Origin: Bacteroidales bacterium
GTDB taxonomy: Bacteria > Bacteroidota > Bacteroidia > Bacteroidales > F082
Length of the DNA stretch: 37,917 nt
Assembly (NCBI GenBank): GCA_027022105.1
Contig: JALVZH010000220.1
Location: 1-37,917 of the forward strand
Direction of reading: 5' to 3'
The position numbers were made by a program, and so were the translations under genes. Below are positions 25,461 through 33,890 of the stretch, one piece after another (the first letter of the stretch is position 1; each line of letters begins with the position of its first letter). Under the pieces are notes generated by a model. That model was not told where the DNA came from, did not search any database, and saw nothing but the letters and a program-made list of their open reading frames with translations.

Positions 25461-25475
25461 AACCTTTTACCTTTG
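25444..25475 (+). promoter_or_regulatory. Promoter of the DUF4143 ATPase gene
   Basis: TTTG (25444-25447), a 20-nt spacer, and TACCTTTG (25468-25475) fit the Bacteroidota consensus. The box lies downstream of the upstream-most ATG (25456), which rules that start out. Confidence 0.75.
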
Positions 25476-25485
25476 CGGAAAAATT

Positions 25486-26706
25486 ATGATTATGATGTTG
25501 GAAAATCAAATCAGAGAAATCTATCATTACCAACGGGAATATTATGAAAAATCGGATACCGGCACACCGAGGAATCTTTTACAAAAAATAGATTTAAACG
25601 ACAAACACATAAAAATCATTACCGGAATACGAAGATGTGGAAAAAGCACATTGCTGCTGCAATTATTAAAAAAGGCGGGCGGTTTTAATTTTATGAGTTT
25701 TGAAGACCCGAGATTATCAGAATTTGAAGTAAACGATTTTTTTAAACTTGAAAAAATTTTACAAGAAGAAGCCGGCAATGACAATGTTTATTTTTTTGAT
25801 GAGATACAAAATGTTAAAGGCTGGGAAAATTTCGTCAGGGTACTTCACGATAAGAAAGCCAGGGTAATTTTATCGGGTACATATGCTTCATTGTTGAGTA
25901 AAGAATTGGGAACAAGTTTAACCGGCCGGCAGATAACTTATGAGCTTTATCCTTTTTCATACAAAGAGTTTATAAAGCACAAAAATGAAAAACCGGGAAA
26001 GAAATCTTTTGCAAACTATATGGAGAGCGGTGGTTTTCCCGAATATATAAATTCATACAATCAGGATATTTTGTTGAATTTATTTAACGACTTAATATAC
26101 AGGGGTATAGTTGTGCGTCATGGTATAAGAAATGCCGGAATGGTAAAGCAGTTGGGTGTTTATCTTGCCTCGAATACGGGAAAAGAATTCTCGTATAATA
26201 ATCTTACAAAGACGTTCTCTTTGGGCTCGGTAAATACGCTTCTTGCATATATTTCCTATTTTGAAGATGCTTATTTGTTTTTTACAATTCCGCAATTCAG
26301 TTACTCATTGCAAAAGCAGGCAAAAAACCCCAAGAAAATTTACGGAATAGATACGGGTTTAATTAACAGGTTATCGCTCTCGATTTCGGGAGATAAGGGC
26401 CGGCTGTTGGAAAACATTGTTTTTATTGAATTGAAACGCAGGGGCGGTAATGTTTTTTATTTCAGAAAAAAAAAGGAATGTGATTTTGTGATTTCAGAAA
26501 AAGGGAAGGTGCAACAACTTATCCAGGTGTGTTACGAGTTAAACGACAGTAATCTGGACAGGGAATTGGGGGGCTTGACAGAAGCGATGGATGAATTGAA
26601 ACTCAACAAAGGGGTAATACTTACATTTAATCAAAATGACAACATAATTGTTAACGGAAAAAAAGTAAGTGTTATTCCTGTATGGAAATGGCTGTTGAAA
26701 CAATAA
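25486..26706 (+). CDS. AAA_14/DUF4143 ATPase
   Basis: A 406-residue P-loop ATPase of the AAA_14 + DUF4143 family. Walker A is GIRRCGKST (47-55) and Walker B is VYFFDEIQN. The sensor region is LSGTYASLLSKELGTSLTGR, followed by the YPFSYKEF motif typical of the family. The DUF4143 C-terminal part, ECDFVISEKGKVQQLIQVCYE, has the D..Q/E.C/K layout of a degenerate restriction-endonuclease-like fold. Possible starts are 25486, 25492 and 25495, all downstream of the promoter; 25486 is used. These ATPases are abundant and often variable in Bacteroidota; roles in mobile-element or defence contexts have been suggested, none proven. It is monocistronic. Confidence 0.88.
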   Translation: MIMMLENQIREIYHYQREYYEKSDTGTPRNLLQKIDLNDKHIKIITGIRRCGKSTLLLQLLKKAGGFNFMSFEDPRLSEFEVNDFFKLEKILQEEAGNDNVYFFDEIQNVKGWENFVRVLHDKKARVILSGTYASLLSKELGTSLTGRQITYELYPFSYKEFIKHKNEKPGKKSFANYMESGGFPEYINSYNQDILLNLFNDLIYRGIVVRHGIRNAGMVKQLGVYLASNTGKEFSYNNLTKTFSLGSVNTLLAYISYFEDAYLFFTIPQFSYSLQKQAKNPKKIYGIDTGLINRLSLSISGDKGRLLENIVFIELKRRGGNVFYFRKKKECDFVISEKGKVQQLIQVCYELNDSNLDRELGGLTEAMDELKLNKGVILTFNQNDNIIVNGKKVSVIPVWKWLLKQ

Positions 26707-26716
26707 AATTAACAAA

Positions 26717-26736
26717 AATCACCCTTTCGGGTGATT
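26717..26736 (+). terminator. AATCACCC-TTTC-GGGTGATT hairpin after the ATPase gene
   Basis: A perfect 8-bp stem 11 bp after the stop codon. A proper T-tract is lacking, so termination may be weak. The same TCACCC-TTTC-GGGTGA stem recurs at 29157-29172, in both cases upstream of a fibre gene. Confidence 0.55.
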
Positions 26737-26790
26737 GCTGTATAACAATAATTAACCGTCCTTTGCCGAAATTTTAAAATAATACAAAGG

Positions 26791-29034
26791 ATGAAAATCA
26801 GATTATTTGTATTCCTGCTTCTTTTTTCAGGAATGATGAATATTGCCCACTCGCAGGTGGCAATAAACAGTGACGGCACAACGCCGGATGCTTCGGCCAT
26901 GCTCGATATTAAAAGTTCAAACAGCGGTTTGCTTGTTCCGCGGATGACATCGGCACAAAAAGATGCTATTTCTTCTCCGGCAACAGGACTTATTATCTAC
27001 CAAACCGACGGAATCAGCGGCTTCTATTTTTATTCGGGAAGTGCATGGGTACATATTACGGCAGGAGTTTTGGCACTTAACGATTTGGATGATGCGAAAA
27101 CAGGCGGCCATTCACTGTTTCTCGGTGATATGGCAGGCGCCTCTGATGATTTAAGTGATAACCGGAACGTATTTGTGGGAATATACTCGGGCTCGGCCAA
27201 CCAAACGGGTGCATACAATATTGCTTTGGGTTATAACTCTTTCGCTTCTAATACTGATGGCTCTTATAATACCGCCTTGGGTTTTAATACATTATCACAT
27301 ATGACAGGATCGGGAGCCACGCACAATACCGCCATAGGTTACCAATCGATGACTTTAGGTACGGGAATAAAAAATACAGGTACCGGAAGCTGGACACTTT
27401 TTAACAATACAGGCGACAACAATGTTGCAAACGGATACCATGCGCTTTATAACAATACTTCCGGCTATCACAATACTGCAGTTGGATCGGATGCCATGTT
27501 TAACAACACAACGGCAAGCAACAACAACGCATTGGGGTATAAAGCGCTCTATTCGAACACTACCGGAGGGCACAACATAGCCATAGGCGACAGCGCCCTT
27601 ATGAAAAATGAAACGGGAGTAGGCAATGTGGCCATAGGTTCGCATGCACTGGCAATGAGTTACAACAAAGATTTTCTTGTTGCCATTGGCGATTCGGCGC
27701 TGTACAACAACAGTACGGGTTCAAATGCCTGGTATTATGGAACATACAATACGGCAGTAGGAGGAAGAGCACTACGCAGTAATACCAGAGGTATGAACAA
27801 TACCGCCATAGGAACCAAAGCTATGTATCTTAACACAACCTCTTCATCGAATACTGCCGTGGGTGCATCGGCTTTGGCCAATAATGACGGAGGGAACGAC
27901 AACACAGCAATAGGTGCCAATTCGATGTTTAAGAATACAACAGGCGATTACAACAGCGGTTTGGGTTACATGTCGTTATACAACAATACATCAGGCACAG
28001 GTAATACGGCAAACGGTTATTATGCCTTGGAATACAACCAAACAGGCAATTACAATGTGGCTATAGGTTATAAAGCTCTTTATAAGAATACCGACCGTTC
28101 GAATTTGGTAGCCATCGGCGATTCTTCATTGTATTACAACAGTAATGGTGCTTCGGGAAGTACCGAGGCCACCGGAAATGTGGCTGTGGGCTCCAAAACC
28201 CTGTTAAACAACACAACGGGCTATTACAATACCGCCGTAGGTTTCAAGGCGCTTTACTCCAATGTTAGTGCACACAAGAATATTGCTGTGGGACACAACG
28301 CTTTAATGAAAAATACCACAGGAAATGCAAATGTTGCTATTGGCGTTGATGCATTAAAAGAAAACACAATAAGAGCGTTGAGTACTGCTGTCGGTTACCG
28401 TGCATTGCAAAATCAATCTTCGGGATCCGGCGAGAATACCGCCGTAGGAGACTTGACATTAACTTCACTTACATCCGGGTCGTTCAATACTGCCGTGGGA
28501 GGGGGAGCTTATTTTGACGGGAACTATGATAACTCAACAGCATTGGGTTACGGAGCAACCATTACCCAGGACAATATGGTAAAACTGGGAAACAATTCGG
28601 TAACATGGATTGGCGGCCATTCATCATGGTACAATACATCCGACGGAAGATTTAAAAGAAACATCAACGAAAATGTTCCCGGCATTGACTTTATCATGAA
28701 ACTTCGTCCGGTTACCTACACATGGGATATTCAGGAGTTGGACAACTATATGGGGGTTAAAAATAACAAAACCGACATAAGTAAAGCCGAAAAATCGGTT
28801 CACACGGGTTTTATCGCTCAGGAGGTGGAAAAAGCGGCACAGGAGACCGGTTTTAATTTCGATGGTGTGCACAAACCGCAGGGCAAAAACGATCCCTATT
28901 CGCTGGCATATGCCGAATTTGTTGTTCCTTTGGTGAAAGCGGTGCAGGAGCAGCAGAAAATGATAGAAAAACAGAACGAAATTATAAACCGTTTAATGGA
29001 AAGAATAGATTCGATGGAATCGGAAAAGAAATAA
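26791..29034 (+). CDS. Secreted YadA-head-repeat fibre protein with S74 self-cleaving chaperone
   Basis: A 747-residue exported fibre-like protein. The signal peptide is MKIRLFVFLLLFSGMM. A roughly 65-residue N-terminal module (QVAINSDGTTPDASAMLDI ... LLVPRMTSAQKDAISSPATG) is shared with three other genes here. About 30 repeats of 'NTAIGYxALxxNTTGxx' (about 17 residues, 51 nt) form a left-handed beta-roll like trimeric adhesin heads. The C-terminus is a peptidase S74 intramolecular chaperone with SDGRFKRNI (Ser617, Lys622), GFIAQEVEKA and a terminal coiled coil (VQEQQKMIEKQNEIINRLME). By family knowledge the chaperone trimerises the fibre and then cuts itself off before Ser617. No type IX signal or autotransporter barrel is present, so the anchoring route is unknown. 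Confidence 0.88.
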   Translation: MKIRLFVFLLLFSGMMNIAHSQVAINSDGTTPDASAMLDIKSSNSGLLVPRMTSAQKDAISSPATGLIIYQTDGISGFYFYSGSAWVHITAGVLALNDLDDAKTGGHSLFLGDMAGASDDLSDNRNVFVGIYSGSANQTGAYNIALGYNSFASNTDGSYNTALGFNTLSHMTGSGATHNTAIGYQSMTLGTGIKNTGTGSWTLFNNTGDNNVANGYHALYNNTSGYHNTAVGSDAMFNNTTASNNNALGYKALYSNTTGGHNIAIGDSALMKNETGVGNVAIGSHALAMSYNKDFLVAIGDSALYNNSTGSNAWYYGTYNTAVGGRALRSNTRGMNNTAIGTKAMYLNTTSSSNTAVGASALANNDGGNDNTAIGANSMFKNTTGDYNSGLGYMSLYNNTSGTGNTANGYYALEYNQTGNYNVAIGYKALYKNTDRSNLVAIGDSSLYYNSNGASGSTEATGNVAVGSKTLLNNTTGYYNTAVGFKALYSNVSAHKNIAVGHNALMKNTTGNANVAIGVDALKENTIRALSTAVGYRALQNQSSGSGENTAVGDLTLTSLTSGSFNTAVGGGAYFDGNYDNSTALGYGATITQDNMVKLGNNSVTWIGGHSSWYNTSDGRFKRNINENVPGIDFIMKLRPVTYTWDIQELDNYMGVKNNKTDISKAEKSVHTGFIAQEVEKAAQETGFNFDGVHKPQGKNDPYSLAYAEFVVPLVKAVQEQQKMIEKQNEIINRLMERIDSMESEKK

Positions 29035-29036
29035 TC

Positions 29037-29056
29037 AAAAGGTAGGATTTTTGGTT
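29037..29056 (+). repeat. 3'-untranslated repeat shared with the fibre gene ending at 33831
   Basis: AAAAGGTAGGATTTTTGGTT is identical at 33831-33850, in both cases at the stop codon of a fibre gene and just before its terminator. This marks common descent of the two 3' ends. Confidence 0.8.
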
Positions 29057-29058
29057 TA

Positions 29059-29096
29059 CCCTGGCATCCACCAACTAACGGATGTCAGGGTTTTTT
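29059..29096 (+). terminator. Rho-independent terminator after the first fibre gene
   Basis: CCCTGGCATCC (29059-29069) pairs with GGATGTCAGGG (29080-29090) with one G-U pair, followed by TTTTTT. Confidence 0.9.
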
Positions 29097-29156
29097 GTGT
29101 AAATAATCCATAATATTCATAAATATCCTTTAAAACCTCAATAAATCGGCCGAAAA

Positions 29157-29172
29157 TCACCCTTTCGGGTGA
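29157..29172 (+). repeat. TCACCC-TTTC-GGGTGA hairpin, second copy
   Basis: The same stem-loop as at 26719-26734, again in a gap upstream of a fibre gene. The remaining 29097-29344 gap shows no gene. TTTATTTG near 29206 is a one-mismatch -7 candidate only. Confidence 0.45.
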
Positions 29173-29344
29173 GAGGTATTCTGTTTAAAGACTGTTTATT
29201 TGTACAATAAAAATAATCATTGTGTTGTTGTGAAACAAACTTCTAAAAGATCTTCATTTATTTCATAGTGTTTTGCCACCGGACAGATAAGAGAATGATT
29301 TTTTAATGTGCGATTCCATATGATGCATAAAAAAATTGAAATAA

Positions 29345-31294
29345 ATGAAAACATTATCTGCGATTCTCTTATCAGGCTTAATGCTTTTTTCGGGTTTTAC
29401 TTTCGCACAGGTTGCCGTAAATTCCGATGGCAATCCGCCAAACAGTAAATCAATTCTGGATGTTACATCAACAACAAAAGGGTTGCTTATACCCAGGATG
29501 CTTACATCACAAAGAAACACACTCGGCAACACCTTAACCGCATCGGAAAAAGGAATGCTTGTGTATGATACCGAATTGGGTCATTTCTATTATTTTGACG
29601 GCACCGATTGGTTAAAAATTGCCACTTATGGGTCAGCCGACGGCGACTGGACAATAAGTGGAAACAACATGTACTCATCTGTCAGCGGGGATGTTGGCAT
29701 CGGAAAAACAAGCAATTTTCAGGGAAAACTTGATGTGAAAGGTAAAATTTATGCCGACAACAGTAGTAGTGATGCGCTTCAGGTAAACCTTGCCGGATCA
29801 CCTTCAATTGCTCCATTGCAATGGTGGAGTTCCGAAAACAACGGACTGGAGATAAACGGAGCAGAAGGTCATGGGGTTTTTGTGGGAGCTGCCGACAAAA
29901 GCGGACTGTATGTGCATAATGCTGCCGAAAACGGGGTTTATATTAATAGTGCAACTCTTGATGGATTGAATGTTGCAGGTGCTACAAGGAATGGTGTATT
30001 AATAAACTCGGCAGGTAATAAAGGATTTAATGTATTGGACGTTGGTAGTGCATCAGGCTTTCAGTCAAGTACCGAAAAAAACGGTTTTGATGTTGGAGGA
30101 GCTGATGGAAACGGGTTATTTGTCGGGTATGCAGGTGCTGACGGGGTAAAAATATACAAGGCAGGTACACCAAACGGAATAAAATCGAGTAGTTATAGTA
30201 ATGGAGTTGAAGTAAATGGTGCCCAGGGTAACGGGGTTTATGTTGGAAGGGTAAACAGGAGCGGTATTGAAATAGACTCTGCTGGTCAGTACGGTGTAAG
30301 GGTAAATAATGCCATTGGCGATGCCATTTATGTTGCAAATACCAGTGATAATGGGCTTCATATACAACAATCAACCGAAGATGCAATATATATTGCTAAT
30401 GCAGGAAGTAATGGTATTTCAATTGATAATGCTACTGCGAAAGGAGTATCGGTAGGAACGGCAGGAACTGACGGTCTTTATATTTATAAAGCCGGAAATC
30501 CTACAACAACTTCTGCAAGCAGTAGTAAAAACGGTATTGAAATAACAGGTGCTGAAGGCTATGGAATATATATAGGACAGGCTGATGATGATGGAGTTTA
30601 TGTTTTAAATGCCGATTATGGTTTTACTGTAAGTAATGCTGTTTATACCGGTGTGATGATTTGGAATGCCGGTTCTAATGGTGTTCATGTTTTGGATGCT
30701 GACGAGGATGGTATTAAGGTTGGTAGTGCCGGAGATCGTGGTGTTTATGCAAATACTACTCAATCAAGTCATGAGTGGGGTATTTACACACCTGATAAAA
30801 TTTACGGTTCAAATGTTACCAGTAAATCATCTTCGACTTATGGAAAAAATATTGGGAGTCAGCCGTTACAGGCCGGTGATGTGGTATGCATAGCAGGTGG
30901 CATGGAAAATAATATAGAAGGAACGGAAAACCTGTTTGCCATAAATCTGGAAAAGGCTGACGAGGCCAACAAACAGGCAGTTTTTGGTGTTGTCGAATAT
31001 AAAGTTAATATAAAATCAAAAGAAGAGACCAAAAGCTTTGCCCATGCCGACGGTAATATTTATCAGGGTGATTATTTTTCAGTAATAATTTTTGGTCCTG
31101 CCGAGGTAAATGTTAACTCAAATGCCAACATTAAAGTTGGCAACAATGTATGTGTTGGCAATAATGGTGCAACGGCTCAAATAGTGAAAAATATTAATGG
31201 AATAGATATAGCGGAAAATACAGGCATTATAGGTAAATCCATGGGCAATATATCACGCAGCGGAAAGATGCTGGTCTATGTTAATTGCAAATAA
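29345..31294 (+). CDS. Secreted fibre protein built on a strict decapeptide repeat
   Basis: A 649-residue exported protein. The signal peptide is MKTLSAILLSGLMLFSGFTF, followed by the shared N-terminal module (QVAVNSDGNPPNSKSILDV ... LLIPRMLTSQRNT). From about residue 165 to 475 it is a regular 10-residue repeat, G-(V/I/L)-x-(V/I)-x-x-A-x-x-(N/D), for example GVRVNNAIGD, AIYVANTSDN, GISIDNATAK. Longer super-repeats (NGIEITGAEGYGIYIGQAD-like) occur about three times. This predicts a beta-solenoid different from its YadA-like neighbours. The C-terminal ~150 residues (AGDVVCIAGG ... GVVEYKV ... GNNVCVGNNG ... GIIGKSMGNI) resemble the capping domains of tail-fibre-like proteins. No S74 serine, T9SS or lipobox signal is seen. 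Confidence 0.8.
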   Translation: MKTLSAILLSGLMLFSGFTFAQVAVNSDGNPPNSKSILDVTSTTKGLLIPRMLTSQRNTLGNTLTASEKGMLVYDTELGHFYYFDGTDWLKIATYGSADGDWTISGNNMYSSVSGDVGIGKTSNFQGKLDVKGKIYADNSSSDALQVNLAGSPSIAPLQWWSSENNGLEINGAEGHGVFVGAADKSGLYVHNAAENGVYINSATLDGLNVAGATRNGVLINSAGNKGFNVLDVGSASGFQSSTEKNGFDVGGADGNGLFVGYAGADGVKIYKAGTPNGIKSSSYSNGVEVNGAQGNGVYVGRVNRSGIEIDSAGQYGVRVNNAIGDAIYVANTSDNGLHIQQSTEDAIYIANAGSNGISIDNATAKGVSVGTAGTDGLYIYKAGNPTTTSASSSKNGIEITGAEGYGIYIGQADDDGVYVLNADYGFTVSNAVYTGVMIWNAGSNGVHVLDADEDGIKVGSAGDRGVYANTTQSSHEWGIYTPDKIYGSNVTSKSSSTYGKNIGSQPLQAGDVVCIAGGMENNIEGTENLFAINLEKADEANKQAVFGVVEYKVNIKSKEETKSFAHADGNIYQGDYFSVIIFGPAEVNVNSNANIKVGNNVCVGNNGATAQIVKNINGIDIAENTGIIGKSMGNISRSGKMLVYVNCK

Positions 31295-31332
31295 ATGTAA
31301 TATTGCAACTCATGAACATATATATTTTATTT

Positions 31333-31340
31333 TATATTTG
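31333..31340 (+). promoter_or_regulatory. -7 element TATATTTG for the third fibre gene
   Basis: TATATTTG followed by CCCCCG, 46 nt before the ATG at 31387; fits TAnnTTTG. No TTTG box is evident at the usual distance. The box lies upstream of both possible ATGs (31354 and 31387). Confidence 0.55.
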
Positions 31341-31386
31341 CCCCCGATTATAATTGATACAGCGGTTTTACCTTAAATATCTAATT

Positions 31387-33831
31387 ATGAGAACCTTTAA
31401 AGTTTTTCTATTGACAGGAATTGTTTTATTTACACTTCATACAATGGGGCAGGTAGCGGTAAACACAGATGGTACTGCACCTGACGGAAGTGCCATGCTG
31501 GATGTTCAATCAACAAGCAAAGGGATACTGATACCACGAATGTCAACAGCTAACAGAATATCAATTAGCAGCCCTGCTACGGGGTTGCTGGTGTACGATA
31601 CCGATACCAAAAGTTTTTGGTTTCGCACTTCGAGCGGCTGGAAAGAAATTTACGGTTCCAACAACAATACAACCCTTGCCGATGCCGACAACGATACCAA
31701 AGTGGAAGTGGAGCAAACCTCTGATCAGGATGCCATTAGCTTTACAATGAACGGAACAGAATTTTTCAGGTTCGATAGTGCAAGAATAGAAGTTTTAAAT
31801 TCGGGAAGATCGGTTTTCCTTGGTTCCGGTGCAGGAGGCAATGATGATTATTCCGACAATGGAAATACCGGTATAGGATATAATGCGCTCCGGTATAATG
31901 AGACAGGTTCTTTTAATGTTGCGATTGGTTTTAATGCAATGGAAAACCCCAAAGAAAAAAGCGGAAATACTGCAATTGGTTATTCTTCTATGAGATATTT
32001 TGATAATGCTGCACAAAATATTGCTACGTATAACACTGCAGTCGGTATGCAATCGCTGCAAGGATATTGGGATGCTTCTTACAATACGGGGAAGTACAAT
32101 ACAGCCATTGGTACCAATGCCATGAAAAGTAATCAAAGCGGTGAAATGAACACTTCAATGGGCTATAACTCGTTGAATGATAATACAACCGGTTCAAAAA
32201 ATACCGCAATGGGCACGTATGCTTTACTTAGTAACAAGGGTAACAGCAGGACCGTTGCTATAGGTTATCAGGCTATGTATTATGCAGATGACAGAACAAC
32301 AGGAAGAGATACCTATAATACGGCAATAGGTTATGCCTCTTTATCCGGAACCAGTCCCGCTTCGGCGAATACCGGAAGATATAATACCGCTGTTGGTGAT
32401 AATACATTAACAAATAATTCTTCAGGTGATTATAATATTGCCTTTGGAGGAAGCGCCCTGGAGAGTAATACACAGGGAGATTATAATACTGCTTTAGGAT
32501 ATAATGCCCTGTTTAGCAATGTATCAAACAACAGATCAACAGCTGTTGGTTACCAGGCAATGTATTTTGCCGACAGCAGAACTACCGGACGAAATACTTA
32601 TAATACCGCAATAGGACATAAGGCTTTGTATGGAAGTACGACAGCAACAAGTAACACAGGCCGCTATAATGTTGCCGTTGGTGATGCCAGTATGGAAAAT
32701 AATAGCGGGGGTAGTAATAATGTTGCTGTCGGAGCATCCGCATTAAATGATAACACTGCCGGTCACTACAATGTCGGTATCGGTTATTTTGCACTTTCGG
32801 GTAACGATGGTGGTGATTATAATATTGCTGTTGGCGGCAATGCTATGTATAATAACGATGGTGATAACAATACGGCGGTTGGTTACAACGCCCTTTATGC
32901 CAACACTTCGGGAAATCATAATACGGCTTTCGGATATATGGCTTTGGATGCAGCAACCGGTTCATCTCAAAATACTGCAATCGGATATAACAGTCTTACT
33001 GCTTTAACTACCGGAAGTATGAATTTAGCCCTTGGTGATGGCTCGGGAGACAACCTTACTTCAGGTTCAAACAACATATTCATTGGAAGCAATACAGACG
33101 CTCCTGTAACTACAGGTTCACGTCAGCTTAATATTGGAAATACAATATATGGAACCAATATCGGACTTAGTACAGCCGAAATCGGTATAGGAACCGACAG
33201 CCCGGAAGAGGAACTTGATGTTCGCGGAAATTTTCAGGTAAAACAAACATCGGGGGCTGTGGCGGCTAATATCGAATCTTCTACCGCAGGGGCAAGTTTA
33301 CTCCTCAAAGCAAACGGTAGTACTCTGGGGCAGGTAAAATTTTATGATAATGGAGCCTATGGCGCATCAATAGGTTACGATAATGATGAGAATCATATTT
33401 TCTTTTATCACGGAACCAATATTTTTATTGATAACGGTAATTTTATACCGGGCACCCATAAGGGAGGCGATCTGGGTATTGACGGCCAGGCCTGGGACGA
33501 TATTTATTACGACGACCTGCATAATCAGGGGGCGGCAGCTTTTACCGATCGTGTGGTAACCGATGAAATAGTAAACTTTCCGCCCATAGCAAAAACACCC
33601 GGAAGTTTCGATTACAAAACCGAAAGAGGAAATATTGAACTGAACCCCCAATCTTTACCAAAAGATTTACACGACAAAAACTCAATATTAACCGATGAAG
33701 TGGTAACTTATAACTACAAAGCAAACTACGAACAACAATTACAAATTAACGAGTTAAAAAAAATAATTGAGGAGCAAAACAAAAAAATAGAACAGCTAAT
33801 GATGTTGCTTTCCGGAAAAGAGAAAAACTAA
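31387..33831 (+). CDS. Secreted YadA-head-repeat fibre protein, C-terminal coiled coil, no S74 dyad
   Basis: An 814-residue exported protein. The signal peptide is MRTFKVFLLTGIVLFTL, then comes the shared N-terminal module (QVAVNTDGTAPDGSAMLDV ... ILIPRMSTANRIS), and a long array of 'NTAIGYxAL' 17-residue repeats. Within it a larger unit (VAIGYQAMYYADDRTTGR and TAVGYQAMYFADSRTTGR) is duplicated with a 95-residue period. After IGIGTDSPEEELDVRGNF comes a short beta region, and then a coiled coil (INELKKIIEEQNKKIEQLMM). The S74 SDxRxK motif is absent; the region around DRVVTDEIVNFPPIAK takes its place. Start 31387 is chosen so that the signal peptide is N-terminal. It is paralogous to the genes at 26791 and 36399. 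Confidence 0.86.
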   Translation: MRTFKVFLLTGIVLFTLHTMGQVAVNTDGTAPDGSAMLDVQSTSKGILIPRMSTANRISISSPATGLLVYDTDTKSFWFRTSSGWKEIYGSNNNTTLADADNDTKVEVEQTSDQDAISFTMNGTEFFRFDSARIEVLNSGRSVFLGSGAGGNDDYSDNGNTGIGYNALRYNETGSFNVAIGFNAMENPKEKSGNTAIGYSSMRYFDNAAQNIATYNTAVGMQSLQGYWDASYNTGKYNTAIGTNAMKSNQSGEMNTSMGYNSLNDNTTGSKNTAMGTYALLSNKGNSRTVAIGYQAMYYADDRTTGRDTYNTAIGYASLSGTSPASANTGRYNTAVGDNTLTNNSSGDYNIAFGGSALESNTQGDYNTALGYNALFSNVSNNRSTAVGYQAMYFADSRTTGRNTYNTAIGHKALYGSTTATSNTGRYNVAVGDASMENNSGGSNNVAVGASALNDNTAGHYNVGIGYFALSGNDGGDYNIAVGGNAMYNNDGDNNTAVGYNALYANTSGNHNTAFGYMALDAATGSSQNTAIGYNSLTALTTGSMNLALGDGSGDNLTSGSNNIFIGSNTDAPVTTGSRQLNIGNTIYGTNIGLSTAEIGIGTDSPEEELDVRGNFQVKQTSGAVAANIESSTAGASLLLKANGSTLGQVKFYDNGAYGASIGYDNDENHIFFYHGTNIFIDNGNFIPGTHKGGDLGIDGQAWDDIYYDDLHNQGAAAFTDRVVTDEIVNFPPIAKTPGSFDYKTERGNIELNPQSLPKDLHDKNSILTDEVVTYNYKANYEQQLQINELKKIIEEQNKKIEQLMMLLSGKEKN

Positions 33832-33850
33832 AAGGTAGGATTTTTGGTTA
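33831..33850 (+). repeat. 3'-untranslated repeat shared with 29037-29056
   Basis: AAAAGGTAGGATTTTTGGTT, identical to the copy after the first fibre gene, despite the coding C-termini having diverged in type. Confidence 0.8.
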
Positions 33851-33855
33851 TTCAG

Positions 33856-33886
33856 CCTGCTTCGGGTCTCCGGAGCAGGTTTTTTT
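33856..33886 (+). terminator. Rho-independent terminator after the third fibre gene
   Basis: CCTGCTTCGG (33856-33865) and CCGGAGCAGG (33870-33879) form a stem with one G-U pair, followed by TTTTTTT. It insulates the gene from the convergent regulator ending at 33891. Confidence 0.9.
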
Positions 33887-33890
33887 GTAA

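Noticed and set aside
25456-25485. Upstream start (MKTFYLCGKI) for the DUF4143 ATPase
   Set aside because: A good TTTG-N20-TACCTTTG promoter overlaps and extends beyond this ATG, so it cannot be in the mRNA from that promoter.
26791-33831. Regular 51-nt and 30-nt DNA periodicity as possible CRISPR or satellite arrays
   Set aside because: The periodicity is in frame inside long ORFs with signal peptides, varies mostly at synonymous and loop positions, and encodes repeat-protein shafts.
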